DNA from: DAOUBP01 sp034432655
Lineage (GTDB): Bacteria; Chloroflexota; Anaerolineae; CG2-30-64-16
Assembly (NCBI GenBank): GCA_034432655.1
Contig: DAOUBP010000019.1
Span: forward strand, 1-43,684
Length of the DNA: 43,684 nucleotides
Reading direction: 5' to 3'
Shown: positions 1 to 9,167 of the stretch, piece by piece
Numbering within the stretch: position 1 is the first letter of the stretch
How the letters are laid out: each line of letters starts with the position of its first letter
Program-made: the position numbers and the translations under genes
Notes under the pieces: model-generated
The model's database searches: none
Told to the model about the DNA's origin: nothing
The model's input: only the letters and a program-made list of their open reading frames with translations

Positions 1-2
1 CC

Positions 3-125
3 CGCCCGACCATGCATGGAGCGGGCTACCTGGCAGCGCCCGGTGAACCGGACTTGGGCGCGGTGCTGTCGGAATGGCAACATACGCGCCAGGTGACCCA
101 CCAGGACATCCTGAGCAGGGGGTGA
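3..125 (+). CDS. C-terminal end of an unidentified protein (partial)
   Basis: An open frame enters from the window edge and runs on the plus strand to a TGA at 123-125, giving about 40 residues that end in QVTHQDILSRG. Nothing in it is recognisable as a domain. It points away from the converging minus-strand GH13 gene, so the two would be convergent. About 80 bases with no evident gene separate them. It could also be chance reading in GC-rich DNA, since only the tail is visible. Confidence 0.35.
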   Translation, partial: RPTMHGAGYLAAPGEPDLGAVLSEWQHTRQVTHQDILSRG

Positions 126-205
126 CAGCCCGCAGGCGACACCTGCACCGCACTGCACCCAACCCGCTGCCGTGCAGTACAGATGAGGATGCGGCTTCTC
201 GTGCC

Positions 206-1912
206 CTATCCCGCTTCCACGATCAACACCTCGAACGGCGCTAACGGCAGCCGGTCTGTGCGGACCGGCCCTTCCCGTCCGTGCGACGAGAAGAGCACCT
301 GCGCCGTCTCCGTCCCCGGCAGGTCAAACCGCAGGGTGTATTTCCCTGCTGAGTAGTTGAGCACAACCAGCACGGCCTGCTCCTGCGTTTCCCGCAGGAA
401 GGCCAGGTAGCTTCGCGCTCGTTCGTGCAGAGGCCGGTACTCGCCGGCGATCAGCGCGGGGGTCTCACGACGGATCTGGAGCAGCCGGCGGTAGTAGTTG
501 AGCAGGGAGCCGGGGTCGGCCTCCTGGTCGGCGACGTTGACCCCTGCGGCGTAGTTCGGGTTCACCGGCAGCCACGGCGCCACATGGGCGGGGCAGAAGC
601 CGGCGTTGGCCGCGTTGGCCCACTGCATGGGGGTGCGGTTCTTGTCGCGGCTCATCTTGCCGGCGGCCAGCGCTGCCACGGCCGGATTTACCCCCAGCTC
701 GTTCACGGCCGACTGGTAGTACCAGATGGCCATGGTGTCGCGCAGTTTTGTCGGGTCGCTGATGATCAGGTCGGTCATGCCGATCTCTTCTCCGTTGTAG
801 AGAAACGGCGTGCCGCGTAAGGTCAGCACCAGGGCCGCGTTGACCCGTGCCAGCTCGGCTGCGTGACGGCCATCCCCGCCGAACCGGGTGAAGACACGCG
901 AGGAATCGTGGTTGCCCAGGGTGTTGCACGGCCAGCCGCGCACAGGCAGCGCGTCCAGCCGGGCCAGGCGCTGTCGCTGGTTACGGCGCACGTGGGCAGG
1001 GGTGATGCGCTCAGCCCGCATCAGGGGGAAGTTGAACACCAGGTGCAGCTCATCGGCGCCGTTCCCCAGGTATGCGATGTCGTCGTCCTCGCCCACCAGC
1101 ATCCGGTCCCCCGGATATTCGTCCAGGATGGCACGCAGTTCCTTCATCAGGTCGTGCAGGCCGGGGCCGCCCCACTGATATTTGAACATCTCGCGCCAGT
1201 AGCGATTGCACAATGCACGCGCTTCCGGGGTGGCGGCCGTCTCGTCCAGGTGGCGCAGCTCGGCCAGGGTCAGCGGCACGGTGTGTGGGGTGAGCGCCGG
1301 GTCCTCGTAAATGGTGCCGATGGCGTCCAGCCGGAAGCCGTCCACCCCCATGTCCAGCCAGAAGCGGACGGCATCCCACATGGCTTGCTTGACCGCCGGG
1401 TTGCGCCAGTTGAGATCGGGCTGTTGCCGCATGAAGTAGTGGTAGTAGTACTGGTCGCGCTCGGGGACGTAGGTCCACGCGCTGCCGTCGAAGCACGACT
1501 GCCAGTTGTTGGGCGGCGCGTCGTACCAGATGTACCAGTCCGCCTTGGGGTTGTCGCGGCTCGCTTTCGACTCCAGGAACCAGGGGTGCTGGTCGCTGGT
1601 ATGGTTCAGCACCAGGTCCAGGATGACCCGCATCCCGCGCGCGTGCGCGGCGTCCAGGAACGCGCGGAAGTCATCCAGTGTGCCGTATTCCGGCGCTACG
1701 GCGCAGTAGTCGCTGATGTCGTAGCCGCAGTCCCAGTTGGGCGAGGGGTAATGCGGCGACAGCCAGATGGCGTCCACGCCCAGGCGCGCCAGATAGTCCA
1801 GCTTGCTGATCATGCCGGGGAAGTCGCCGATGCCGTCGCCGTCCCCGTCGGCGAAGGAACGCGGGTAGATTTGATAGAAGGTGGCGGCCTGCCACCACTT
1901 CAAATTGGACAT
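206..1912 (-). CDS. GH13 alpha-glucosidase / oligo-1,6-glucosidase-like
   Basis: A 568-residue GH13 enzyme expected to hydrolyse alpha-glucosidic bonds of short malto- or isomalto-oligosaccharides in the cytoplasm; no signal peptide is seen. All conserved GH13 regions are present: DLVLNHTS (about 98-105), GFRLDAI with the nucleophile Asp196, LVGEDDD with acid/base Glu275, and TLGNHDSS with Asp336. Region V reads QPDLNW (about 164-169), the version typical of alpha-1,6-active oligo-1,6-glucosidases rather than the MPDLN of trehalose synthases. The start at 1912 (MSNLKWW) follows a GAGGAG ribosome site; a 15-codon upstream extension is open but less likely. Exact substrate cannot be read from sequence. 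Confidence 0.9.
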   Translation of the reverse strand: MSNLKWWQAATFYQIYPRSFADGDGDGIGDFPGMISKLDYLARLGVDAIWLSPHYPSPNWDCGYDISDYCAVAPEYGTLDDFRAFLDAAHARGMRVILDLVLNHTSDQHPWFLESKASRDNPKADWYIWYDAPPNNWQSCFDGSAWTYVPERDQYYYHYFMRQQPDLNWRNPAVKQAMWDAVRFWLDMGVDGFRLDAIGTIYEDPALTPHTVPLTLAELRHLDETAATPEARALCNRYWREMFKYQWGGPGLHDLMKELRAILDEYPGDRMLVGEDDDIAYLGNGADELHLVFNFPLMRAERITPAHVRRNQRQRLARLDALPVRGWPCNTLGNHDSSRVFTRFGGDGRHAAELARVNAALVLTLRGTPFLYNGEEIGMTDLIISDPTKLRDTMAIWYYQSAVNELGVNPAVAALAAGKMSRDKNRTPMQWANAANAGFCPAHVAPWLPVNPNYAAGVNVADQEADPGSLLNYYRRLLQIRRETPALIAGEYRPLHERARSYLAFLRETQEQAVLVVLNYSAGKYTLRFDLPGTETAQVLFSSHGREGPVRTDRLPLAPFEVLIVEAG

Positions 1913-1997
1913 GGGGTGCTCCTCAATCCGGGTGATTTGGCGCGTAAAGGCCGCCATCCGGCGGCCTCTTTCTTCATCCTGGTCTCACCAGGCGACT

Positions 1998-2026
1998 GTA
2001 GGGCCACTGCGCAATAGTTGCCCTAC
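1998..2026. repeat. palindrome GTAGGGCcACT/AGTtGCCCTAC, possible terminator
   Basis: Two 11-base arms (1998-2008 and 2016-2026) pair with one mismatch around a 7-base loop. The right arm contains the TAG stop codon (2023-2025) of the Na/Pi transporter gene. A near-identical palindrome lies at 19688-19720 and also supplies a stop codon, so this looks like a dispersed repeat used as a gene end. No U-run follows on the minus strand. Confidence 0.6.
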
Positions 2027-3684
2027 GTCATTTTTTCTGCCTCTTCGTACACTTGCGTCTGCGCGGCCGAGCCCGGGCCGACCAGGTGATGCAGCGCGCG
2101 CCAGGTGTGATACCCCACCCGGTCCACCCAGCGCATGTCCTCCAGCCGCATCTGAGTTTCGTCCGGCGCTACGTGGCCCGCAGCAGTTTCGGCCAGCAGC
2201 CAGGCCCGGTGCAACCGGCGCTCTTCGGCCTGGCGGGCCGACGCCTCGGCCAGATGGCGCACTAGGTCTTCCCCGCCTTCCCCGGCCGCTGTGCCCTGGC
2301 TGCGCGCCTGACGCAACCACACCCCGGCCTCGGCGATCTCGGCCGCCAGCCGGTTCCCCGCCTCGATGACCTCGGCCCCGCACAACGGCCCCTTACGCTC
2401 AAGGCACGCCTCGACCAGGCGGTCCAGATGGTCGCTGGCGTGCAAAAGGGCCAGGCGCCGGTTGTATTCGTCGGCATGATATTGTTCCAACCGCGCCCGG
2501 GCCAGGAACGTCCTGGCCTCGCGTATGGCCGCCTGAACTGCCCACAGCCGCTCACGGCCTTGCCGGCTCAGCTCTTTGTTGTCCAACAACCGCACCGCTT
2601 CATCCAGCACGGCCTCAGCCACCTCGTGCAAAGCACGCGCCGTGGCCGCCACCGCAACAGATGGGGTCAAAAGCAACGAACGATCCAGATGGCGCGTGAA
2701 GGCCGGGCCGCGCTCGGAGATCAGCCGGACAATCCCACGCGCAAACGGCCCGGTGAAGGGCAGGAAGAGGACAGCCCCCAGCAGGTTGAAGATGGTGTGG
2801 AACAACGCAATGGCCATAGACGGGTCGGCGTTGTCCACGGCCTGCGCCAGCCACTGCACCAAGGCCAGCAACTGCGGGGTCATCCCGAAAGCCAACATCC
2901 CGGTGACCGCGTTGAAGAGGATGTGAGCCAGGGCCGTGCGCCGGGCCGGGATGGAGGCGCCGGCCGACGCCAACAGCGCGGTGACTGTGGTGCCCAGGTT
3001 CTGGCCGATCACCAGGTACGCGGCCTGCGTCAGGCCGATGGCGCCGCTGTGCAGCGCAGTCAACGTGAGCGCCACGGCCGCGCTGGAGGACTGCAGCAGC
3101 ATAGTCATCACGGTGCCCGCCAGCACCAGACCCAACTGGCCGGCCAGCGAAGCAGCAGAGAAAACCGAGAGGTCAAGGCGTAGCGCCAGGCCGGCCATGC
3201 CCTCCTGGAGAAAGTCAATACCGATGAAGATCAGTCCGAAGCCGGCCAACGCCATGCCCAGATTGGCCCGCCGGCCGGCGGTGAGCAGCCGCAGCAGCGC
3301 GCCCAGGCCGACGAGGGGCAGCGCGAACTCGGCGACATTCAACTTGAAGCCCAACAGCGAGACGATCCACCCGGTGCTGGTGGTGCCCACATTGGCGCCG
3401 ATGATGACCCCCACGGCCGCAGGGAAGGCGAGCAGCCCTGCGCTGACAAAGCCGATGGTGGCGATGGTAGTGGCGCTGGAGGATTGGACCGCCGCAGTGA
3501 GGCCCAGGCCGGAGAGAAACGCGGCCAGCGGGGTGCCGGTGGAGCGCTCCAGGATGCGTTGCAGCGCGCCGCCGGCCGCGGCCTTCAACCCTTCGGACAT
3601 GAGGATCATGCCCAACAAGAAGAGGCCGACGCCGCCCAGCAACACGGGAAGGATCGCAGCTAGGGCCGGGATGGCAGCGTTCAT
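2023..3684 (-). CDS. Na+/phosphate cotransporter family protein with PhoU-like C-terminus
   Basis: A 553-residue inner-membrane protein of the Na/Pi cotransporter (NptA-like) family, expected to move phosphate with sodium or to act in phosphate homeostasis. The N-terminal part carries the two inverted Na_Pi repeats, each with the hallmark QSSS (about 67-70 and 198-201) in hydrophobic helices, with GANVGTTSTG after the first. Residues from about 345 are helical and charged like PhoU, the usual fusion in bacterial members. The start ATG has only a weak ribosome site. It lies 124 bases downstream of the M16 pair on the same strand; a functional link is not evident. Confidence 0.88.
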   Translation of the reverse strand: MNAAIPALAAILPVLLGGVGLFLLGMILMSEGLKAAAGGALQRILERSTGTPLAAFLSGLGLTAAVQSSSATTIATIGFVSAGLLAFPAAVGVIIGANVGTTSTGWIVSLLGFKLNVAEFALPLVGLGALLRLLTAGRRANLGMALAGFGLIFIGIDFLQEGMAGLALRLDLSVFSAASLAGQLGLVLAGTVMTMLLQSSSAAVALTLTALHSGAIGLTQAAYLVIGQNLGTTVTALLASAGASIPARRTALAHILFNAVTGMLAFGMTPQLLALVQWLAQAVDNADPSMAIALFHTIFNLLGAVLFLPFTGPFARGIVRLISERGPAFTRHLDRSLLLTPSVAVAATARALHEVAEAVLDEAVRLLDNKELSRQGRERLWAVQAAIREARTFLARARLEQYHADEYNRRLALLHASDHLDRLVEACLERKGPLCGAEVIEAGNRLAAEIAEAGVWLRQARSQGTAAGEGGEDLVRHLAEASARQAEERRLHRAWLLAETAAGHVAPDETQMRLEDMRWVDRVGYHTWRALHHLVGPGSAAQTQVYEEAEKMT

Positions 3685-3808
3685 GGCTCGCAGCTACAGG
3701 GGCCGCCAACGAGCTATGGCAGCCCCACCGACTTCCGTAGGGGGCCCGATGCAGCGGCCAAAGCTGCCGGTCGGTCCCCCATCAAACATCATCCTTCGAC
3801 GAAATACC

Positions 3809-5080
3809 TCAGGCCCTGTTTTCCGGCCCTGCCACCGCCAGCGCGTAAGCCTCCAGATTGAGGTACTTGCGGGCCACGGCCTGCACTTGTTCGGCGGTCA
3901 GGCCCTCGATAATGCCGCGATAGCGCTCCAGGTAGTCCAACCCCAACTGATCCCACTCCAGGTCCACCAGCAGGCTGGCCACGCCGTCGTTGGTCTCCAA
4001 CTGCAGCGGCAACGAGCCGATCAGGTACCGTTTGCTGTCCTCCAGCTCGTCGGCCGGCACCAGTTCGTCCTGCAGGCGCCTGGCCTCGTCCAGGATAGCG
4101 GTGACGGCCCGTGTGACGTTGGCCGGGTTGACGCCGGCAATCGCGGCCCAGGTGCCCGTGTCGCGGTCGGCCGAGAGCCGCGAGAACGCATAGTACGCCA
4201 TCCCCTGGCGCTCACGCACGTTAGCGCCCAGCCGCCCCATCATGCCGAAGACCCCCAGCACGGTGTTGGCCAGCCGCGCGGCATCGAAATCGGGATCGAG
4301 GCGGCGCATGGCAGGCCAGCCCAACATCAGGTCGGACTGTGATTTGTCGGGCATGGGCACGTGTCGCCGTCGCACCCTGTCCACCCCGGCCCAGGGGGGC
4401 AGCGGCGGTCGGGGCGGCCGCGCAGCCTGCCAGTCGCCGAAAGCAGCCTCGATTTTGCGCACAGCGGCTTCAGCCGGCAGCGCGCCGACCACGGCCACCA
4501 CCATCCCCTGCGGGCTGTAAAACGTCTCATAGAAGCCCATCAACGCATCCCGGTTGATGGCCTGCAACGACTCACGGGTGCCCAAGGGGTCGCGGCCGAG
4601 GGGATGATCCCCGTACATCAGCTCGCGAAACGCCAGGCTTGCCATTTGCCGCGTGTCGTTCTCGCGCTCGGCCAGGGCCGACAGGCGCAGGCCGCGCACC
4701 TTCTCCACATATTCGGCCGGGAAGGCCGGGTTGCGCAGCTCATCGGCCAGGATCTCCAACACGGTGTCCAGGTCTTCGACCAGGGACTTGGTGGAGAAAC
4801 CGGTCTTGTAGCGGTCGGTGCTGAAGCCCAGCGACGCGCCCATCCCCTCCACGATCTCGTTGATCTCGGCGAAGGTACGCCGGTGCGTGCCCCGGCTGAG
4901 CATGGCCGCGGTAAACGACGCCAACCCGGGCAGCTCTGGCGGCTCGTCCAGATGCCCGGCCAGCACGAAGCCCTCGATCACCGCCGAGGGCGCCGACCAG
5001 TTTTCACGCGCCAGCACCACGATGCCGTTGGGCAGCTCGCGGCGCAAGATGTCATCAGGCCCAGGTAACGCCGTCCGCAT
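3809..5080 (-). CDS. M16 family peptidase homologue lacking the zinc motif
   Basis: A 423-residue M16 (insulinase/processing-peptidase-like) protein. The position where active members have HxxEH reads ELPGLASFTAAML, so the zinc ligands are absent, while the C-terminal R/Y region (RERQGMAYYAF) that helps bind substrate is kept. This is the pattern of the non-catalytic partner in bacterial M16B heterodimers. The start at 5080 (MRTALPG) is preceded by GGGAGGCGAGG; the longer open frame upstream is repetitive Arg/Glu sequence and overlaps the previous gene. With this start the gene overlaps the end of the catalytic M16 gene by 26 bases, implying coupled translation and a one-to-one complex. Confidence 0.88.
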   Translation of the reverse strand: MRTALPGPDDILRRELPNGIVVLARENWSAPSAVIEGFVLAGHLDEPPELPGLASFTAAMLSRGTHRRTFAEINEIVEGMGASLGFSTDRYKTGFSTKSLVEDLDTVLEILADELRNPAFPAEYVEKVRGLRLSALAERENDTRQMASLAFRELMYGDHPLGRDPLGTRESLQAINRDALMGFYETFYSPQGMVVAVVGALPAEAAVRKIEAAFGDWQAARPPRPPLPPWAGVDRVRRRHVPMPDKSQSDLMLGWPAMRRLDPDFDAARLANTVLGVFGMMGRLGANVRERQGMAYYAFSRLSADRDTGTWAAIAGVNPANVTRAVTAILDEARRLQDELVPADELEDSKRYLIGSLPLQLETNDGVASLLVDLEWDQLGLDYLERYRGIIEGLTAEQVQAVARKYLNLEAYALAVAGPENRA

Positions 5081-6401
5081 CCTCGCCTCCCTCACGCTCC
5101 GCGTTTCCCTGCTCCTCCGCGTCTCCCGTCGGCACATACCACCCCACATTGCGCTGCGACGGCTTGAAGTAGGTTTGTGCCACCCGCTGCACGTCCTCGG
5201 CCGTCACCGCTGCCAGCCGGTCCATGAAGCCCTCAAACCAGTTGACATCGGCGATCACCTCGCTGAAGCCCAGCCAGTAGCCCTGGTCGGTGACGCTTTC
5301 GCTGGAGTAGGCGAACTGGGCGCGGGTCTGTTTGATGGCCTTCTGCAGCTCGGCCTCGCTGATCGGCTCCTGCATGGCCCTTTCGATCTCGGCCAGGAGA
5401 GCCGCTTCCACCTCCGGCAGCGAACGCCCCTGGCGCACCGTGACCGAGAAGCTGAAGAGGAATGGGTCCACGGTGGAGCTGACCGCACAACCCGCCTCGG
5501 CAGCCAGATCGGTCTCCACCAACGCTTTGTACAGGCGAGAGCTGCGATTGGAAGTGCCGCCGCCCCACAGCGACATCCCTTTGGGCCCGCCCAGGATGGT
5601 ATCCAGCACCACCAGCGGGTAGTAATCGGGATGGGTGGCCTGTGGCGCCCGATAGCCGATCTCCAGATAGGCCGTGCTGCCAGGCCCTTCCACCACCACC
5701 CGCCGCTCCCCGCGCTGCGGGGGCTCTTTTGCCATCACAGGCGGCAGCGCGGGCCCGGCCGGGATCGTGCCGAACAACGCTGCGATGCGGCGCAGCAGCG
5801 CGTCGGTGTCGAAATCGCCGGCCACCGCCACGATCGCGTTGTTCGGCACATAGTACGTGCGATAATGCTGATAAAGCTGATCACGCGTCATCGCCTCCAG
5901 GTCGCACTGCCACCCGATCACTGCGTGATGGTACGGGTGTGCCTGGAACGCGGCCGCTTGCAGCGCCTCGCTGAGGAGGAACTCGGGGTTGTTCTCGTTG
6001 CCCTGTCGCTCCGAGATGATCACCGTGCGCTCCAGCTCGGTCTCGGCCGGGTCGAAGACCGCGTTGACCATGCGATCGGCCTCCACTTGAAGCGCCAGGT
6101 CAATGCGATCCGCCGGCAACGTCTCGAAGTAGGTGGTGAAGTCCAGCCACGTCATCCCGTTGAACATCCCGCCCTCGCGCGAGATGGCCTTGTCCAGCTC
6201 TCCTTGCGGGAAAGTGGGCGTGCCCTTGAAGAGCATGTGCTCCACCCAGTGCGAGATGCCGGTGATGCCGTCGTGCTCGTTGCGGCTGCCCACCCGATAC
6301 CAGATCCAGAAGCTGGCCACCGGCGCATGGTGCATCTCACGCAACACCACGGTCAGGCCGTTGTCCAGCACCGTCTTGTGGATCTTGTCCAGATTTGCCA
6401 C
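5055..6401 (-). CDS. M16 family zinc peptidase (catalytic partner)
   Basis: A 448-residue M16 metallopeptidase with the inverted zinc motif HWVEH (His51, Glu54, His55) and the distal ligand Glu131 in IISERQGNE, the spacing expected for the family. It probably degrades or processes peptides together with the overlapping downstream homologue, which has lost the motif. Translation probably starts at GTG (6399-6401) behind AGGGGAGCAGAGGG. It lies 15 bases after the UDP-glucose dehydrogenase stop codon, so it is likely co-transcribed with it. No signal peptide is visible, so a cytoplasmic location is assumed. Confidence 0.92.
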   Translation of the reverse strand: MANLDKIHKTVLDNGLTVVLREMHHAPVASFWIWYRVGSRNEHDGITGISHWVEHMLFKGTPTFPQGELDKAISREGGMFNGMTWLDFTTYFETLPADRIDLALQVEADRMVNAVFDPAETELERTVIISERQGNENNPEFLLSEALQAAAFQAHPYHHAVIGWQCDLEAMTRDQLYQHYRTYYVPNNAIVAVAGDFDTDALLRRIAALFGTIPAGPALPPVMAKEPPQRGERRVVVEGPGSTAYLEIGYRAPQATHPDYYPLVVLDTILGGPKGMSLWGGGTSNRSSRLYKALVETDLAAEAGCAVSSTVDPFLFSFSVTVRQGRSLPEVEAALLAEIERAMQEPISEAELQKAIKQTRAQFAYSSESVTDQGYWLGFSEVIADVNWFEGFMDRLAAVTAEDVQRVAQTYFKPSQRNVGWYVPTGDAEEQGNAEREGGEDADGVTWA

Positions 6402-6416
6402 GGCCCTCTGCTCCCC

Positions 6417-9167
6417 TCAGGTTTTCTGCTGGCCCGCGTTTTGATTGTACCCCCGGCCGATGCCCCGATACACGAAGCCGGCCTCCCACATCATCTGGGG
6501 CTCGTAAACGTTGCGGCCGTCAATGAAGACCGGCGTGCGCATCAGCGAGCGCAGGCGAGGCAGGTCCAGGTGCTTGAACTCGTTCCATTCGGTCACCAGC
6601 ACGATGGCATCAGCGCCCTCGGCCACCGCGTAGGGGCTGTTGGCCAGCTGGATCTCCGGCGCCACGCGCTCGGCCACGGGCATGGCGACCGGGTCATAGG
6701 CCACCACCTCGGCCCCTTCCCGCAGCAACATGTGAGCGATCTCCACGCTGGGCGCATCGCGCATATCGTCGGTGTTGGGCTTGAAAGCCAATCCCAGCAG
6801 GCCGATGCGCTTGCCCCGTAAGGTGCCCAGCAGATCACGCAGCTTGTGCACCACCAACCGGCGTTGATCGCGGTTGATCTCCATCACCGCGCGCAGCAGC
6901 GCCGGGTGCGCGCCGTGGAGCAGGCCCATGTACTCCAACGCCTTGACGTCCTTGGGAAAACAATTGTGACAGATCAGGCCGGAGGACGCGATCAATGTCC
7001 CTGTGCTGGTCTCCAGGCTGTAAACCACGGTGTCAACCTCTTCGTAAGCCACATCCTGCACGGTGAGCACGGCGTAGGCCCCGCGGCGCACGAAACCGTG
7101 CGGCCGGATATGCTGGGGATACCCCTCCAGCGCTGCGGCGATGCGCGCGCTATGCTTCTGGCCCAAGATGTCGCGCAACGCAGCGAGCTGGGCGTAGCCG
7201 CTGATGCGCAGCACGTAGGCGGTGTGTTTAGACTTGCTCATCCAGCGCGGATAGATAGCCGGGATGACCCCGACGGTTTGCAAGAGCAACGCCAGGCCGT
7301 CGGCCAGTTGCTTGCTGGTAGTGGCGTACTCGAACATCAGGTTCTTACCGCCCTGCAAGGTTGTCACCGCGCCGTCACCGCTAAACGCGCCGCGCAGCAG
7401 CTCGTACCGCAGCGCGGGGGAGACGTTGAAGGCCAGGTGTGGCAGTGCCTTGTTATCAGAGCGGGTGCCGCAGCGCAGCACGTCCCGCAAGAGCCAGGCA
7501 AAGATCCGCGAGGAGACAAGCGTGGTCCTGGCGGTTGTGCTGCGGCGTTCCATGAACTTCAGCCCCAGCCGGGCGAGGATGCGTTGCAGGTCAGCGATGT
7601 ACTCGGCTTCATCCTCATGGAAGCTGAAGCCGACGCGCGCGCGCTGCGCTCCCTGCCGGCCGGTGTCCTGGCTGATAAAGCCCTCCGCCAGATAATAACC
7701 CAGCAAGCGCAGCAGATCACCGTCTACGGGGATGACCGCGTTGATCTTGGCTGCCGCGCCTTTGGCCGTGTAAAGCTGCAGCCGCGTCGGAGGCACATTC
7801 AGCACGCCGGCTGCGGTCAGGTGCCGATAGAGCGGCAGCGACATCCGGTTGTGCCGCTTGATCTCGTGCGGATAAGCCACCGTCCCCGCCGGGATATGCC
7901 TGGCGAAACGGGCATACTGCTGCGCAAAGCTGTCGTCTACAGCGCTGACATAAACATCGGCCTCCAGTTCGGTGCCGGCCAGCAGCTCGATCAGATTGAG
8001 TTCGGTCACTGCCGCCACCGCAGGCAACTCACACAACGCCATCAGCTGATCGCCGGGTGCCACCCCGATGGCCGGCGCCAGGCTTGGGCCGTCCTGGGTG
8101 AACAGGATGACCGGGTGATCGGCCGTCAGTTGCAAAATGCGGCCCATGCTGGTGGTGATCTTGACCATGGTGCCGCTATAGGGCCGGCGCGTAACGGCCA
8201 GCACCTCGGCCAGCGTTGGCCGGCCGGTCGTCAGGTCGAAGGCCAGCACTTGCTTAGCGGTGGGTCGCACCACCTCCACGCTATCTCCCACAAAGGGCTG
8301 GCCCGCTCCGGCAAAAATGTCCGCCAGCGCTTCGGTCGCCACGGTCGGGCTGTTGAGCGTGAAGATGGTTTCATCGGCCGTGAAACAACTGCCCCCAAAG
8401 CCGACCCCGGCGTCCAGGAACGCCCGGCCGATGCGCTTGTCGTAGCCCATGCCGGCCGCGACCTCCTTCACGTCCGCGCCCAACTTCTCGCAGATGTTGG
8501 CGATTTCGTTGATGAAGGAGATGCGGGTGGCCAAAAACGCGTTGGAGGCGTATTTGATCATCTCCGCGGTGCGCAGGTCGGTCAGGACGATGGGCGCGCG
8601 CAGGGGCAGATGGAGTTGCGCCACCTTCTCGGCCGCCTCGCGATCCAGGGAGCCCAGCACGACGCGGTCAGGGTTCATGAAGTCGGACAGCGCCGACCCC
8701 TCCCGCAGGAACTCAGGACACGACACCACGGCGAAGTCAATAGGTTGCGGCTGGTGCTTGCGGATGATGTCGGCCACCCAGTCACCGGTGCCCACGGGCA
8801 CTGTGCTCTTGTTGATGATGATCATGGGGTGATCCATGGTCTTGGCGATGCTCTCGGCTGCCATGCGTACATATTGCAGGTCCGCCTCGCCGTCCACACC
8901 CGAAGGGGTGCCCACCGCGATGAAGACGAACTCGGCGTCGGCCAGCGCCTCCTGATAGGAGGTGGTGAAAAACAGCCGGCCCGCCGCCATGTTGCGTCGG
9001 ATCACCTCTTCCAGGCCGGGTTCGTAGATGGGGGTGCCGCCGGCCTTCAGGACCTCGATCTTGCGCGGGTCAATATCCACACAGGTGACCTTGTTGCCCA
9101 GATCGGCGAAACACGTACCGGTAACCAGGCCCACATAGCCGGTCCCGATGACCGCGATGTTCTTCAT
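6417..9167 (-). CDS. ugd: UDP-glucose 6-dehydrogenase precursor interrupted by an intein
   Basis: A 916-residue precursor. Removing the intein leaves a 441-residue UDP-glucose 6-dehydrogenase, which oxidises UDP-glucose to UDP-glucuronate with two NAD+ for polysaccharide or glycolipid synthesis. The Rossmann motif GTGYVGLVTG starts at residue 8; STVPVGTGD, PEFLREGSA and the lysine region MIKYASNAF are standard. The active-site motif GFGGS-C-FPKD is split by the intein exactly at the cysteine. Start ATG 9165-9167 follows GGAGGAAATGG and overlaps the preceding flippase stop as ATGA, so the two are translationally coupled. The enzyme can be active only after protein splicing. Confidence 0.93.
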   Translation of the reverse strand: MKNIAVIGTGYVGLVTGTCFADLGNKVTCVDIDPRKIEVLKAGGTPIYEPGLEEVIRRNMAAGRLFFTTSYQEALADAEFVFIAVGTPSGVDGEADLQYVRMAAESIAKTMDHPMIIINKSTVPVGTGDWVADIIRKHQPQPIDFAVVSCPEFLREGSALSDFMNPDRVVLGSLDREAAEKVAQLHLPLRAPIVLTDLRTAEMIKYASNAFLATRISFINEIANICEKLGADVKEVAAGMGYDKRIGRAFLDAGVGFGGSCFTADETIFTLNSPTVATEALADIFAGAGQPFVGDSVEVVRPTAKQVLAFDLTTGRPTLAEVLAVTRRPYSGTMVKITTSMGRILQLTADHPVILFTQDGPSLAPAIGVAPGDQLMALCELPAVAAVTELNLIELLAGTELEADVYVSAVDDSFAQQYARFARHIPAGTVAYPHEIKRHNRMSLPLYRHLTAAGVLNVPPTRLQLYTAKGAAAKINAVIPVDGDLLRLLGYYLAEGFISQDTGRQGAQRARVGFSFHEDEAEYIADLQRILARLGLKFMERRSTTARTTLVSSRIFAWLLRDVLRCGTRSDNKALPHLAFNVSPALRYELLRGAFSGDGAVTTLQGGKNLMFEYATTSKQLADGLALLLQTVGVIPAIYPRWMSKSKHTAYVLRISGYAQLAALRDILGQKHSARIAAALEGYPQHIRPHGFVRRGAYAVLTVQDVAYEEVDTVVYSLETSTGTLIASSGLICHNCFPKDVKALEYMGLLHGAHPALLRAVMEINRDQRRLVVHKLRDLLGTLRGKRIGLLGLAFKPNTDDMRDAPSVEIAHMLLREGAEVVAYDPVAMPVAERVAPEIQLANSPYAVAEGADAIVLVTEWNEFKHLDLPRLRSLMRTPVFIDGRNVYEPQMMWEAGFVYRGIGRGYNQNAGQQKT
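6963..8387 (-). other. intein with LAGLIDADG homing endonuclease, inserted at the UGDH catalytic Cys
   Basis: A 475-residue in-frame insertion flanked by GVGFGGS and CFPKDVKAL. The first residue is Cys (CFTADETIF, block A); block B shows TADHPV (88-93); the end is SGLICHN followed by Cys+1, the canonical His-Asn/Cys splice junction. Between these lies a two-motif LAGLIDADG (DOD) endonuclease: LLGYYLAEGF (228-237, Glu where Asp is usual) and LLRGAFSGDG (330-339). All splicing blocks look intact, so it should be active. The Cys+1 used in splicing is also the dehydrogenase's catalytic thiol. From memory, inteins are known in UDP-glucose dehydrogenase of Methanocaldococcus, so the site has precedent. 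Confidence 0.93.

Noticed and set aside
863..2017. Long plus-strand open frame (384 codons) opposite the GH13 gene
   Set aside because: Mirror frame of a clear GH13 enzyme; His/Val/Gln/Arg-rich sequence with no domain, typical of antisense reading in GC-rich DNA.
3716..3780. Imperfect GGGGG...CCCCC inverted repeat after the M16 genes
   Set aside because: Several mismatches and no T-run; too weak to call as a terminator.
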